From contig NZ_RJJE01000017.1 in NCBI RefSeq assembly GCF_003721565.1, positions 794,636-858,635 of the forward strand: a stretch of DNA of 64,000 bases, given 5' to 3'. The notes under the pieces are model-generated. The model saw nothing but the letters and a program-made list of their open reading frames with translations, was not told the DNA's origin and made no database searches. The position numbers were made by a program, and so were the translations under genes. Positions 44,507-53,390 of this stretch are shown piece after piece. The DNA comes from Rufibacter immobilis (lineage in GTDB: Bacteria > Bacteroidota > Bacteroidia > Cytophagales > Hymenobacteraceae). Position 1 is the stretch's first letter, and each line of letters opens with the position of its first letter.

Positions 44507-46966
44507 ATGAAGAGCTGCAGGGGGTGGGGGTTAGGGTTTGTTCTGATGCTGGTCAGTTTCACTTTGCAGGCGCAACAAGCGTATTTGCAGGGAGTGGTGC
44601 AGGATGCACGACAGAATCCATTGGTGGGCGCTACCATTTCGGTACAGAACAAGTCACTTACCACCTCCTCAGACACTCAGGGAAGATTTACACTAGCGCT
44701 TGAAGCCAATCGGATTTACATAGTATCCGTCAGTTATATAGGCTATAAAACCATAAGCCAGGAAGTGCAGCTGCTGCCCCAGGAAAAAAGGTTTGTGACG
44801 CTTGAGTTGCAGGAAGTGAACAGCCAACTGCAGGAAGTGCGGGTCTTGGGCAGAAGCGCTACTGATACCAGAGACCAAGTCAGCATAACACGGCTGGACC
44901 CGCGCCTGACCCAAACGCTGCCCGCCCCATTTCAGGAATTCAATAAAATCCTGCTCACGCTGCCAGGGGTTACCAGTAACAATGAGCTTTCCTCCAGTTA
45001 TTCGGTGCGCGGCGGAAATTTTGACGAGAACCTGGTCTATGTAAACGGGATGGAGGTGTACCGTCCGTTCCTGAACGTGAGCGGGCAACAGGAGGGGTTA
45101 AGCTTCGTGAACCCAGACTTGGTGCAGGATGTGGTGTTCTCATCGGGCGGCTGGCAACCTAAGTATGGTGATAAGCTTTCCTCCGTGCTGGACATCCAGT
45201 ATCGTACCCCCACCAAAGCGGCTGCCTCCGTTTCCGGAAGTTTGACCGGAGGCTCTGTCCACGCGGAGGGAACAGCCGCCAAGGGCAGATTCGGATTTTT
45301 GGTAGGAGCCCGGCACAAAAACGCAACTTACCTGCTGAACAGCCTGGAGGTGGAAGGGGATTATCGGCCTAAATTCTCTGATGTGCAGACGTACCTTACC
45401 TATGATTTATCATCTGAGGAACATAGAACGGCTTATTCAGAACCCAAGACTCAGCTCAGCTTTTTAGGGAGTGTCGCCCAAAATAATTATCAGGTTAGGC
45501 CGGAGACGCGGGAAACTACGTTTGGTAACCAGTTCCAGACCTTACGCCTGTTGGTGGGGTATGACGGGCAAGAGCAGATGAAGTACACCACTTATCAGGG
45601 GAGCCTGCGCCTACAGCACGATTTCACCTCAACCTTCCGGGCCGAAGCAATTTTGTCAGGTTTGTACAGCCAGGAACGGGAGGTACGGGATCTGGAAGCC
45701 GGGTATCGGTTTTGTGATGTGATGCCCACGCCTGGTGTTTCATCTTTTAACAAATGCGCTGGCGAACGCGGCGTAGGCACCCGCTATGAATTTGCCAGGA
45801 ACCGTCTGCGGGCTTCTCTACAGACATTTGAGATTAGGGCTACGTGGGCGGCCTCTGCCAAAAGCCAGTTCAGCGGAGGCATTAAGGGGGGAAATGAATC
45901 TATTAGAGATGCGTTGCAGGAATATTCCTTTCAAGACTCGTCAGATTATGTTTTTGACCTGAGAAGCCTGAACAGCCAACAATCGCTTTCTTCCTCCCGC
46001 TACCAAGGCTTTGCCCAACACCAACTGACGCTGGACAGTCTCAAGACCTTGACCTATGGAGTTCGGTTCCATTACTGGTCCGTGAACCGGCAACTTTCCA
46101 TCAGCCCAAGAGTACAGTTGGCTTTGCAGTACCCAACACTTCCCAGTTGGTCTTTCAAAATGGCTGCGGGTATGTACGTGCAGTCACCGCTCTACCGGGA
46201 ACTGCGCGATGTACAGGGCCAACTGAATAAAGACCTGGAGAACCAGCAATCTTGGCACTTTATCACTGGTTCTGAATACCGCTTTCAGAAATGGGGGCGT
46301 CCTTTCAAATTAACCGCGGAGGCTTTTTATAAATATCTACCTACTGTTATCCCGTATGAGCAAGACAACATGCGCATTAGGTACTTGCCAAACGTAAATG
46401 CCACAGCCTACGCCATGGGGGTAGATGTGCGGTTTAACGGGGAGTTTATCAAAGGAGAAGAATCCTGGTTTAGCGTGGGCTTCCTGAGAACGAGGGAGAA
46501 TCTGATGGGAGACTCCACTGTTGTCAGAGATCCCCAGAGTGGAGAAGTGGTGAAAAAAGAGCCGAAGGGATATATCCGGAGGCCAACGGATCAATTGCTG
46601 AACTTTGGAGTATTTTTCCAGGATCACCTGCCCAACAATCCTACGCTGCGGATGTACCTGAACATAGTGTTCAGCACCGGCTTACCGTTTGGCCCATCGG
46701 GAGACATCAACCAGCGCAGTTCCTTTCCGGGGCCAGCCTATAAGCGAGTGGACATTGGGTTTTCCAAACTGATTACTTTACGCGGAACGGAGTCGGCCGG
46801 ATTCGGTTTCAAAAGCCTTTGGCTGAGCCTGGAGGTCCTGAACCTGATTGCAGCCAATAACGTGATTTCCTACAACTACGTGCGGGACTACAATGGCTAT
46901 ACCTACGCAGTGCCAAATTACCTGACGGGGCGGCTGGTGAATGTGCGGTTCATCGCAAAATTCTGA
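44507..46966 (+). CDS. TonB-dependent receptor
   Basis: An 819-residue outer membrane receptor. Signal peptide (GFVLMLVSFTLQAQQ). The N-terminal carboxypeptidase-like regulatory domain runs about 25-110 (VQDARQNPLVGATISVQNKS). The plug follows (LLTLPGVTSNNELSSSYSVR, GGNFDENLVYVNGMEVYRP), then a 22-strand-type barrel ending NVRFIAKF. There is no SusD-like partner gene, so a glycan PUL is unlikely; the ligand is unknown. The nearest energy-transduction genes are ExbB/ExbD/TonB-like at 36751-38703. Confidence 0.93.
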   Translation: MKSCRGWGLGFVLMLVSFTLQAQQAYLQGVVQDARQNPLVGATISVQNKSLTTSSDTQGRFTLALEANRIYIVSVSYIGYKTISQEVQLLPQEKRFVTLELQEVNSQLQEVRVLGRSATDTRDQVSITRLDPRLTQTLPAPFQEFNKILLTLPGVTSNNELSSSYSVRGGNFDENLVYVNGMEVYRPFLNVSGQQEGLSFVNPDLVQDVVFSSGGWQPKYGDKLSSVLDIQYRTPTKAAASVSGSLTGGSVHAEGTAAKGRFGFLVGARHKNATYLLNSLEVEGDYRPKFSDVQTYLTYDLSSEEHRTAYSEPKTQLSFLGSVAQNNYQVRPETRETTFGNQFQTLRLLVGYDGQEQMKYTTYQGSLRLQHDFTSTFRAEAILSGLYSQEREVRDLEAGYRFCDVMPTPGVSSFNKCAGERGVGTRYEFARNRLRASLQTFEIRATWAASAKSQFSGGIKGGNESIRDALQEYSFQDSSDYVFDLRSLNSQQSLSSSRYQGFAQHQLTLDSLKTLTYGVRFHYWSVNRQLSISPRVQLALQYPTLPSWSFKMAAGMYVQSPLYRELRDVQGQLNKDLENQQSWHFITGSEYRFQKWGRPFKLTAEAFYKYLPTVIPYEQDNMRIRYLPNVNATAYAMGVDVRFNGEFIKGEESWFSVGFLRTRENLMGDSTVVRDPQSGEVVKKEPKGYIRRPTDQLLNFGVFFQDHLPNNPTLRMYLNIVFSTGLPFGPSGDINQRSSFPGPAYKRVDIGFSKLITLRGTESAGFGFKSLWLSLEVLNLIAANNVISYNYVRDYNGYTYAVPNYLTGRLVNVRFIAKF

Positions 46967-47025
46967 TTCTCTCAAGCAGGGCACTTTGACCTTTCTGCAT
47001 CTATTCTTTAAGAAAAGCTTTTCCA

Positions 47026-47061
47026 GTTTGGCTCTTTTTTCAGAAAAAGAGCCCCTAAACG
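47026..47061. repeat. Chromosomal palindromic repeat, copy 10
   Basis: GTTTGGCTCTTTTTT, CAG, AAAAAGAGCCCCTAAAC; left arm shortened. Confidence 0.75.
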
Positions 47062-47092
47062 TAAATTAGAAAGGATAGAACATGCATTTACA

Positions 47093-47146
47093 CCTCCTAA
47101 ACAAGCAAGCCTGACTTACTAAAGTCAGGCTTGCTTGTTTAGGAGG
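47093..47146. terminator. Bidirectional terminator, perfect 25-bp stem
   Basis: CCTCCTAAACAAGCAAGCCT plus GACTT, loop ACTA, then the exact complement. It lies between the convergent receptor and DUF2911 genes. The T content near the stem ends is low, so it may instead be a mobile-type inverted repeat. Confidence 0.7.
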
Positions 47147-47154
47147 CTGGGAGA

Positions 47155-48030
47155 TTAATTAACAGCAAACCGCTTTTCTCTCCAGAGAATGGCCGCATCT
47201 TCAATCTCATCGGCGTAAGCGTGGTAAGTGTCTTTTGATTTTTTCCCGAGCTTTTGGGCCTTTTTGTTCAGCTCCAGCGCCTCCATGTATTCATTCTTTT
47301 GGGCCAGAAGTTTTGCCTTGAGCCAGACATTGTAGAAGTTTTCCTCCATTTCAATGGATTTGTTCACCCACTGGAGCGCCTGTTCATGGTCTGTGTTTTG
47401 CAGGATGAGGTAATTCACGGCCAAAGCATACACTGTCCAGTCAGTAGAGCTGGCGATGCTCAATGAGTCTTTAATCTGGTTCATGGTCTGCTTGTGCGTT
47501 TCCACCAGAATTGGCACCACCAGCTTTTTGTTTGCCCAGTGCAGGTGCAGCCTTCCGCTGTTGGTGGTAATGTCCTTGATGGAGTACTCCAGGGTTTCCT
47601 GGAAAGGAGCAGTCTGCGGACTGAAGGGCAACCGGATGAAATCCTCTTTAGGATCATAGCCATCGGTTCCCCAAAGGCCTTTCTGCTTGCTCAGGATCAA
47701 GGTCCAATTAGCGGAATCAACGGGCAAAACATAGAGGGTATAGGTGCCGGCCGGAATTGTCTCTTGGGAAATGCGTACCTCGGTGCTGAATTTAATAGAG
47801 GTACCCTCATTGGCGCCAGCCCGCCACACCTGTCCGTAGGGCACCAGCTTGCCCCATACTTCGCGGTTTTTAACCCCAGGGGCTCCGTAATTAATGGTGA
47901 CATCGGTTACGCCAATAGTATAAGTAAGGTGGGCTCTTGGGCTAGCTTGCGGTAATTTAAGTAAAGTTTGTGCTTGTGCTGAGCAACACAGAAGAAGTAA
48001 AGAAATCAGTGGGGCAAAAAATACTCTCAT
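47155..48030 (-). CDS. DUF2911 domain protein
   Basis: A 291-residue exported protein; start ATG 48030. Signal peptide: FFAPLISLLLLCCSAQAQ. The DUF2911 domain covers about 25-180, with INYGAPGVKNREVWGKLVP and WRAGANEGTSIKF as signature blocks. The C-terminal 100 residues are TPR-like (ALQWVNKSIEMEENFYNVWL; YMEALELNKKAQKLG). Function is unknown; common in Bacteroidota envelopes. It is divergent from the his operon. Confidence 0.88.
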   Translation of the reverse strand: MRVFFAPLISLLLLCCSAQAQTLLKLPQASPRAHLTYTIGVTDVTINYGAPGVKNREVWGKLVPYGQVWRAGANEGTSIKFSTEVRISQETIPAGTYTLYVLPVDSANWTLILSKQKGLWGTDGYDPKEDFIRLPFSPQTAPFQETLEYSIKDITTNSGRLHLHWANKKLVVPILVETHKQTMNQIKDSLSIASSTDWTVYALAVNYLILQNTDHEQALQWVNKSIEMEENFYNVWLKAKLLAQKNEYMEALELNKKAQKLGKKSKDTYHAYADEIEDAAILWREKRFAVN

Positions 48031-48206
48031 AATGAAACGCTTTATATCGTTTGCGTATGCTAGGAACAACGTTTCTTCCTCAGAAGATCAATTATTTACT
48101 TAAATCATTAATCTTTTAGTATAATAATTTCAATAATCAATGTATTTAAACAAAGATAGCTGATAATCTTCTACATAAGCAAACAAATACGGAACGAATA
48201 ATTGAC

Positions 48207-48236
48207 TTGTTTATTGAAAATACTTGGTTACCTTTG
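48207..48236 (+). promoter_or_regulatory. Promoter of the his operon
   Basis: TTG (48207-48209) and TACCTTTG (48229-48236) with 19 bp between. Transcription would begin near 48243, only a few bases before the leader-peptide ATG. Confidence 0.72.
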
Positions 48237-48246
48237 GCCCATCTTA

Positions 48247-48336
48247 TGAGCAGCACCTATCAAAATATTTCCCTTTCTTCTGCCGCAACCGCGGTACACG
48301 GGGTGCATTGCCATCATTTCCATCATTCCTCTTAGG
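48247..48336 (+). CDS. hisL: His operon leader peptide
   Basis: A 29-residue open frame, ATG 48247 to TAG 48336, not related to any domain. Its last 12 residues read HGVHCHHFHHSS, so seven of 29 codons are His, with two HH pairs. It lies between a consensus promoter and hisG. This is the classical layout of ribosome-mediated attenuation: scarcity of His-tRNA stalls the ribosome and alters the RNA fold downstream. Codon enrichment is seen directly; the mechanism is inferred. The ATG lies very close to the likely transcription start, so translation may be nearly leaderless. Confidence 0.82.
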
Positions 48337-48464
48337 AGGAATCATATCATCATATCGCCCGTACTGGGGCTAGGCCCCATTAAACCGCCGCATTTCCGAG
48401 AGAAACGCGAATCTGGTTCTATCTTTGTTTTTCATACATCACGCTCTAGAGCAACCATACTTTT
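48337..48464 (+). promoter_or_regulatory. Candidate his attenuator region
   Basis: After the leader stop there is a small GC stem (GGGGC/GCCCC, 48366-48378). An imperfect hairpin follows (GAGAGAAAC with GTTCTATC, 48398-48423) and then TTTGTTTTT, which would be the terminator. Which strands pair in the antiterminator is not resolved by eye. Confidence 0.55.
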
Positions 48465-49316
48465 ATGATCCGGTTAGCCATCCAAAAATCCGGGCGCTTG
48501 TCAGATGACTCCCTGAAGCTCATCCGTGAGTGCGGTATTTCTTTCCTCAGTGCTTCTTCCAAACTGAAAACAGAGGCCACCAATTTCCCCCTTGAGATTC
48601 TTTTCCTGCGCGACGACGATATTCCCGGTTACGTGGCCGACGGCGTGGCCGACATTGGCATTGTGGGCCAGAACGTGCTGGTGGAGGAAGGTTTGCAGCA
48701 ATTGACGGTGAAAAACCTGGGCTTCAGCAAATGCCGCCTGTCATTGGCCGTATCTAAAGGCGATGCCTACGCCGATGTTACGTCGCTACAGGGCAAAAGC
48801 ATTGCCACTTCGTATCCCAACCTGCTGCAGGAGTTCCTGACTTCTAAAGGTGTGCAAGCTGACATCCATACCATAAGCGGCTCAGTGGAGATTGCGCCTA
48901 GCATTGGCCTAGCCGATGCGGTGTGTGACATTGTCTCTTCGGGTTCTACCTTAATCAGCAACGGCCTGCGTGAAGTGGAAACGGTTTTTAAATCTGAGGC
49001 GGTCTTGGTTGCGAACCAGAATCTGGATGCTGAAAAGAACCGTCTGTTACAGCAACTGCTGTTCAGAATGGAGGCGGTGCAGAAAGCGCAGAAATCCAAA
49101 TATGTGGTCTTAAATGCACCAAACTCCGCTATTCCGCAGATCAAGCCGCTGTTGCCCGGCATTAAATCGCCTACCATTATTCCGCTGGCCGAGGAAGGCT
49201 GGAGTTCCCTGCACTCGGTGGTGAATGAAGACGATTTCTGGGACATTATCCAGAAGCTGAAAGAGGCAGGGGCCGAGGGTATTCTGGTGGTTCCCATTGA
49301 AAAGATGATTGGCTAA
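48465..49316 (+). CDS. hisG: ATP phosphoribosyltransferase (long form)
   Basis: A 283-residue enzyme of the long HisG type, which has a C-terminal ACT-like regulatory domain and needs no HisZ. It starts MIRLAIQKSGRLSDDSLKLI; the PRPP-binding loop is DAVCDIVSSGSTLISNGLRE. The regulatory domain starts near residue 215. It condenses ATP with PRPP, the first and feedback-inhibited step of histidine synthesis. It is first in the operon, 128 nt after the leader peptide. Confidence 0.97.
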   Translation: MIRLAIQKSGRLSDDSLKLIRECGISFLSASSKLKTEATNFPLEILFLRDDDIPGYVADGVADIGIVGQNVLVEEGLQQLTVKNLGFSKCRLSLAVSKGDAYADVTSLQGKSIATSYPNLLQEFLTSKGVQADIHTISGSVEIAPSIGLADAVCDIVSSGSTLISNGLREVETVFKSEAVLVANQNLDAEKNRLLQQLLFRMEAVQKAQKSKYVVLNAPNSAIPQIKPLLPGIKSPTIIPLAEEGWSSLHSVVNEDDFWDIIQKLKEAGAEGILVVPIEKMIG

Positions 49317-49317
49317 G

Positions 49318-50598
49318 ATGAAAACCTATCTTTATCCTGAACGCGAGGAATGGGCTGCCCTTACCCAACGTCCGGTCCAGAAACTGGACCAACTGCGGGC
49401 GGGCGTTCAGCAGACCTTCGACCTGGTACAACAGCGCGGCGATGCAGCTTTGATTGAACTGGCGGCCAAATTTGACAAAGCCACCTTGCAAAACGTTTGG
49501 GTTACTGACAAAGAAGTTGCCGCTGCCGTTCCGCAAGTAGCCCAAGAGTTAAAAGACGCCATTGAGCTAGCGTACAACAACATAAACCGTTTCCATGAAG
49601 CGCAGCGGGAGGCGGTGCAACAGCTTGAAACCATGCCAGGAGTGACCTGCTGGCGTAAATCGGTGGCTATCCAGAAAGTGGGTTTGTACATCCCGGGGGG
49701 CTCGGCGCCGTTGTTCTCTACGTTACTCATGTTGGGCATTCCGGCCCAGATTGCGGGTTGCCGCGAGATTATTCTGACCACGCCTCCTAGTGCAGACGGC
49801 TCCATCAACGCCACCATTCTCTACACCGCTCACCGGCTTGGCATCAAACGCATTCTCAAAGCGGGCGGGGCGCAAGCCATCGCGGCCCTGGCTTTCGGCA
49901 CCGAGACGGTTCCGGCGGTAGATAAAATCTTTGGACCCGGAAACCAATACGTGACGGCCGCCAAGCAGATGGTCACCCAACTGGGCGTAGCCATTGACAT
50001 GCCGGCGGGTCCGTCAGAAGTTTTGGTCATCGCCGATGATTCAGCGGATGCCGACTTCGTGGCCGCCGATTTGCTTTCCCAGGCCGAACACGGTCCGGAT
50101 TCCCAAGTTGTTTTCGTCACGAATTCAGAAAAACAGCTCCTAAACGTACAAGCCGCCGTGGCGGAACAAGTGGCGAAACTGCCTCGGCAGACGGTGGCCC
50201 AGCAAGCCTTGGATAATAGCGTGGGCGTGGTGGTAGGTTCTTTAGACGAAGCGTTAGCCTTCTCTAATCTGTACGCCCCAGAGCACTTAATTCTGTCGGT
50301 GGCAGAGCCGGAGGTTTTGGCGGAAGGCGTTACCCAAGCCGGTTCGGTCTTCATGGGACACTTCAGCCCGGAGAGTGTAGGAGATTATGCCTCTGGTACT
50401 AACCACACCTTGCCAACCAACGGCTACGCCCGCAACTACAGCGGCGTGTCCTTAGACAGTTTCGTGAAGAAAATCACCTTCCAGCAACTCACCCGCGAGG
50501 GACTGGAGCGCATCGGCCCCGCCGTAGAAACCATGGCTGAGGCCGAAGGTCTGCACGCCCATAAAAACGCGGTGACGATTCGCCTTGCGAAGATTTGA
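49318..50598 (+). CDS. hisD: Histidinol dehydrogenase
   Basis: A 426-residue zinc enzyme that oxidises histidinol to histidine in two steps. ATG 49318 follows the hisG stop by one base. Signature blocks are PGGSAPLFSTLLMLG, AGGAQAIAALAFGTETV with FGPGNQYVTAAKQ, and DMPAGPSEVLVIAD; the catalytic Glu-His lie in APEHLIL, and GTNHTLPT is near the C-terminus. Positions 50124-50146 match the right arm of the palindromic family. Its TGA stop lies within the repeat that fills the hisD-hisC gap. Confidence 0.97.
   Translation: MKTYLYPEREEWAALTQRPVQKLDQLRAGVQQTFDLVQQRGDAALIELAAKFDKATLQNVWVTDKEVAAAVPQVAQELKDAIELAYNNINRFHEAQREAVQQLETMPGVTCWRKSVAIQKVGLYIPGGSAPLFSTLLMLGIPAQIAGCREIILTTPPSADGSINATILYTAHRLGIKRILKAGGAQAIAALAFGTETVPAVDKIFGPGNQYVTAAKQMVTQLGVAIDMPAGPSEVLVIADDSADADFVAADLLSQAEHGPDSQVVFVTNSEKQLLNVQAAVAEQVAKLPRQTVAQQALDNSVGVVVGSLDEALAFSNLYAPEHLILSVAEPEVLAEGVTQAGSVFMGHFSPESVGDYASGTNHTLPTNGYARNYSGVSLDSFVKKITFQQLTREGLERIGPAVETMAEAEGLHAHKNAVTIRLAKI
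50124..50146. repeat. Half palindromic-repeat-like segment in hisD
   Basis: TTCAGAAAAACAGCTCCTAA then ACG matches the right arm of the family (compare TTCAGAAAAACGGCCCCTAA). The left arm is not recognisable, and the encoded SEKQLL fits the HisD family, so chance is possible. Confidence 0.4.
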
Positions 50599-50878
50599 AA
50601 ATAAGAAGATGTGAAGATTTGGAAATAAGAAAATTATTTTTGCCAACACATCTAATCAACATAACTGACCTCCTTTGTCATCCTGAAAGAATCTTGGTGG
50701 CAAACGGTAGAAGCGGTTGAGCTTCTGCTTTTCTAGTTTGCCCACAAGGTCCTTTCAGGATGACTAAAGGGAAAAGAAGGCTTAGCTTGTATAAATAGAA
50801 AAGTAAAACAATGAAATAAGATTTGGTGCAGGAAGCCATTTTTAAATTTCCTCATCTCCAAATCTCCAAATTTGAAAC
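50591..50878. repeat. Nested inverted repeats in the hisD-hisC gap
   Basis: Outer pair: AAGATTTGGAAATAAG-type sequence at 50591-50640 and its complement (CTCATCTCCAAATCTCC) at 50844-50878. Inside, an imperfect 35-bp inverted repeat: TTTGTCATCCTGAAAGAATC (from 50673) against its complement ending GGATGACTAAAG (to 50768). No gene lies in this gap. Confidence 0.65.
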
Positions 50879-51946
50879 ATGTTCACCATAGAGAATTTCA
50901 TCCGTCCGCACCTCAAGTCACTGAAGCCCTATTCCTCTGCGCGTGATGAGTTTGAGGGGGAGGCCAGCGTCTATCTGGACGCGAACGAAAACAACTTGGG
51001 CAGCCTGGCCGGGGGCGTGGATTACAACCGCTACCCAGACCCGTACCAGAAAACTATCAAAGAGAAGCTGAGCAAGCTGAAAGGCGTACGGCCGGAGCAA
51101 ATCTTCATCGGGAACGGGTCAGACGAGGCCATTGATTTGCTGGTGCGGCTGGTGTGTGAACCGGGCCGCGATGAGGTGCTGTTGCTGCCGCCCACGTACG
51201 GCATGTATGAGGTGAGCGCGAACATCCATAACGTGGGCATTCAGCGGGTGCCGCTGGATGAGCGTTTTCAGCCTGTTTTTGAAAAAATAGCCGCTAAACA
51301 GACGGAGCGTACTAAGATTTTGTTCCTGTGCTCGCCCAACAACCCCACCGGAAATATTCTGGACTCTGCCACGGTTGAGCAGCTCATCCGGTCTTTCAAC
51401 GGCTTGGTGGTGGTAGATGAGGCCTACATTGACTTCACCGACGAGCCCAGCTGGAGCACGCGTTTAGATGAGTTTCCGAACCTGATGGTGTTGCAGACCC
51501 TTTCCAAAGCCTGGGGCATGGCCGGTCTGCGACTGGGTATGGCCTTCGCCTCGCCGGAAATTATAGGTTACCTGAACAAGATTAAGCCGCCGTACAACAT
51601 TAATGTGGTGACGCAGGAGTTGGTAAGTGCCGCTTTAGATAAAACCGCCCAACTAGACGATATGCTGCAAGTTATCATCCAGGAACGGACCCGTTTGGTG
51701 GATGCATTTGCGGCGCTTCCGCTCGTTGAAAAGGTGTATCAGTCAGATGCGAACTTTGTGCTGGTGCAGGTGCCCAACGCCAATGAACTGTATGGCTATC
51801 TGCTGGAGCGGGGCGTGGTGGTGCGAAACCGTTCTACCCAACCCGGTTGCGCCAACTGCCTGCGCATCACGGTGGGAACGCCCGCAGAAAACGACAATCT
51901 GCTGGAGGCACTGCAAAACCTCACCCCCCAACCCCCTCTCCAATAG
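50879..51946 (+). CDS. hisC: Histidinol-phosphate aminotransferase
   Basis: A 355-residue PLP aminotransferase of fold type I. It has the N-terminal LDANENNLGSL block, LFLCSPNNPTGNILD, VVVDEAYIDF, and the PLP Lys in QTLSKAWGMAGLRLGMAF. It converts imidazole-acetol phosphate to histidinol phosphate. Two repeat-derived parts are seen: positions 51261-51301 encode FQPVFEKIAAKQT, and the last residues (LTPQPPLQ) come from a C-rich repeat that supplies the stop codon. The core fold appears complete. Confidence 0.96.
   Translation: MFTIENFIRPHLKSLKPYSSARDEFEGEASVYLDANENNLGSLAGGVDYNRYPDPYQKTIKEKLSKLKGVRPEQIFIGNGSDEAIDLLVRLVCEPGRDEVLLLPPTYGMYEVSANIHNVGIQRVPLDERFQPVFEKIAAKQTERTKILFLCSPNNPTGNILDSATVEQLIRSFNGLVVVDEAYIDFTDEPSWSTRLDEFPNLMVLQTLSKAWGMAGLRLGMAFASPEIIGYLNKIKPPYNINVVTQELVSAALDKTAQLDDMLQVIIQERTRLVDAFAALPLVEKVYQSDANFVLVQVPNANELYGYLLERGVVVRNRSTQPGCANCLRITVGTPAENDNLLEALQNLTPQPPLQ
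51261..51301. repeat. Palindromic-repeat-like segment inside hisC
   Basis: AGCGTTTTCAGCCTGTTTTT followed by GAAAAAATAGCCGCTAAACA closely matches the family, including the intergenic copy 660 bp downstream (51963-52009). Confidence 0.65.
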
Positions 51947-51957
51947 AGAGGGGGAAT
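51919..51957. repeat. C-rich hairpin repeat at the hisC 3' end
   Basis: CCTCACCCCCCAACCCCCTC then CCCTCTC..GAGAGGGGG hairpin. A similar CCCTCTCC/GGAGAGGG element with GGGTGAGG lies at 54931-54966 just before hisF. Confidence 0.7.
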
Positions 51958-51962
51958 CCCGC

Positions 51963-52009
51963 TTTTCCGTTTTTAGCCTGTTTTCCAGAAAATAGGCCAA
52001 AAACGGAAA
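51963..52009. repeat. Chromosomal palindromic repeat, copy 11
   Basis: TTTTCCGTTTTTAGCCTGTT, short centre, AGAAAATAGGCCAAAAACGG; the arms are the TAGCCTG variant. Confidence 0.85.
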
Positions 52010-52019
52010 TCAAGAACTA

Positions 52020-52148
52020 CTGGCGCGAGTCTCTGGACTCGTGCCGATGGATGAACGGAGTCTCCAGACTCCACAATTTGGCCTGTGGTTACTAGCGAGT
52101 CTGGAGACTCGCTTCATCCCAAGTCACGAGTCTGAAGACTCGCGCCAG
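52020..52148. repeat. 129-bp terminal-inverted-repeat element, copy A
   Basis: The ends CTGGCGCGAGTCTCTGGACT and, on the other strand, CTGGCGCGAGTCTTCAGACT form 24-bp inverted termini. Inner palindromes of the type GAGTCTCCAGACTC. No coding frame. A second copy lies in the hisA-hisF gap. Confidence 0.85.
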
Positions 52149-52161
52149 AGAAAAATAATGT

Positions 52162-52201
52162 ACGTTTAGCGGCTCTTTTTCTGAAAACAGCCCAAAAACA
52201 G
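52162..52201. repeat. Chromosomal palindromic repeat, copy 12
   Basis: ACGTTTAGCGGCTCTTTTT, CTG, AAAACAGCCCAAAAACAG, a diverged copy. The remaining 94 nt to hisB show nothing recognisable. Confidence 0.75.
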
Positions 52202-52295
52202 AAATAACTTCGGCACAAGCAGATGCTTGGCTTGCGCCTCACATACTTAACCTTGTCGTGCTACTTGCTACGCGATACGTGCTACTACTAAACGA

Positions 52296-53390
52296 ATGAA
52301 AAAAGTCTTATTCATTGACCGCGACGGGACCATTCTGCTGGAACCGCCCACCGATTACCAGGTAGATTCTTTCGAGAAGTTCTCATTTTACCCGAAGGTC
52401 ATCCGGAACCTCTACAAAATCTTTACCGAGCTGGATTACGAGTTTGTGATGGTGACCAACCAAGACGGACTGGGCACTGATTCATACCCGGAAGACACCT
52501 TCTGGCCGTACCAGAACAAGATGCTGGAGATTCTGGAAGGCGAGGGCATTACATTCGCGCACATCCACATTGACCGCAGCTTTGAGCACGAGAACAGCCC
52601 TAACCGCAAGCCGCGTCTGGGCATGCTGGGCCAGTACCTGTCCGGCGAATATGACCTGGCGAACTCCTACGTGATTGGTGACCGCCTGACGGATGTGCAG
52701 ATGGCCAAAAACCTCGGCTCTAAAAGCATCTTGCTGCAGGAAGGCACCAATGAAGACGCCACTTTCGTGAGCACCGATTGGGACGAAATCTACAACTTCC
52801 TGCGTTTGCCCGCCCGCAAAGCCACCATTCAGCGCAACACCAACGAGACGCAGATCAGCGTGGAGATAAACCTGGACGGCGAAGGAAAATCAGACATGCA
52901 GACCGGCCTCGGGTTCTTTGACCACATGCTGGACCAACTGGCGCGCCATTCCGGCGTTGACATGCGCATCCACGTGAAAGGCGACCTGCACATTGACGAG
53001 CACCACACCATTGAAGACACCGCTCTGGCCTTGGGCGAAGCTTTCGCGCAAGCCATTGGCGACAAACGCGGGATCAGCCGTTACGGCTTTTTGCTGCCCA
53101 TGGATGATGCCCTGGTGCACGCCGCCATTGACTTCTCGGGACGTCCGTGGTTGGTGTGGGACGCAAAGTTTACCCGCGAGAAAGTAGGAGACATGCCCAC
53201 CGAGATGTTTCTGCACTTCTTTAAATCGTTCTCAGATACCTCTAAGGCCAACCTCAATATCAAGGCTGAAGGCGAAAACGAGCACCACAAAATAGAAGCG
53301 ATCTTCAAAGCCGTGGCCAAAGCTATTAAAATGGCCTTGGTCCGCGACGTGAATAAGATGGAAATCCCCAGCACCAAAGGCGTCCTGTAA
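52296..53390 (+). CDS. hisB: Bifunctional histidinol-phosphatase/IGP dehydratase
   Basis: A 364-residue fusion. Residues 1-165 are a HAD phosphatase: [19 protein letters not shown] with the nucleophile Asp, [11 protein letters not shown], and [14 protein letters not shown]. Residues 175-364 are imidazoleglycerol-phosphate dehydratase: [33 protein letters not shown] and the [16 protein letters not shown] metal sites. The phosphatase and dehydratase act at two steps of histidine synthesis. It follows a 349-nt repeat-filled gap and overlaps hisH by one base (TAATG). Confidence 0.97.
   Translation: MKKVLFIDRDGTILLEPPTDYQVDSFEKFSFYPKVIRNLYKIFTELDYEFVMVTNQDGLGTDSYPEDTFWPYQNKMLEILEGEGITFAHIHIDRSFEHENSPNRKPRLGMLGQYLSGEYDLANSYVIGDRLTDVQMAKNLGSKSILLQEGTNEDATFVSTDWDEIYNFLRLPARKATIQRNTNETQISVEINLDGEGKSDMQTGLGFFDHMLDQLARHSGVDMRIHVKGDLHIDEHHTIEDTALALGEAFAQAIGDKRGISRYGFLLPMDDALVHAAIDFSGRPWLVWDAKFTREKVGDMPTEMFLHFFKSFSDTSKANLNIKAEGENEHHKIEAIFKAVAKAIKMALVRDVNKMEIPSTKGVL

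Noticed and set aside
49309-49317. Upstream TTG start for hisD
   Set aside because: It overlaps hisG by more and adds residues absent from the family; ATG 49318 is better.
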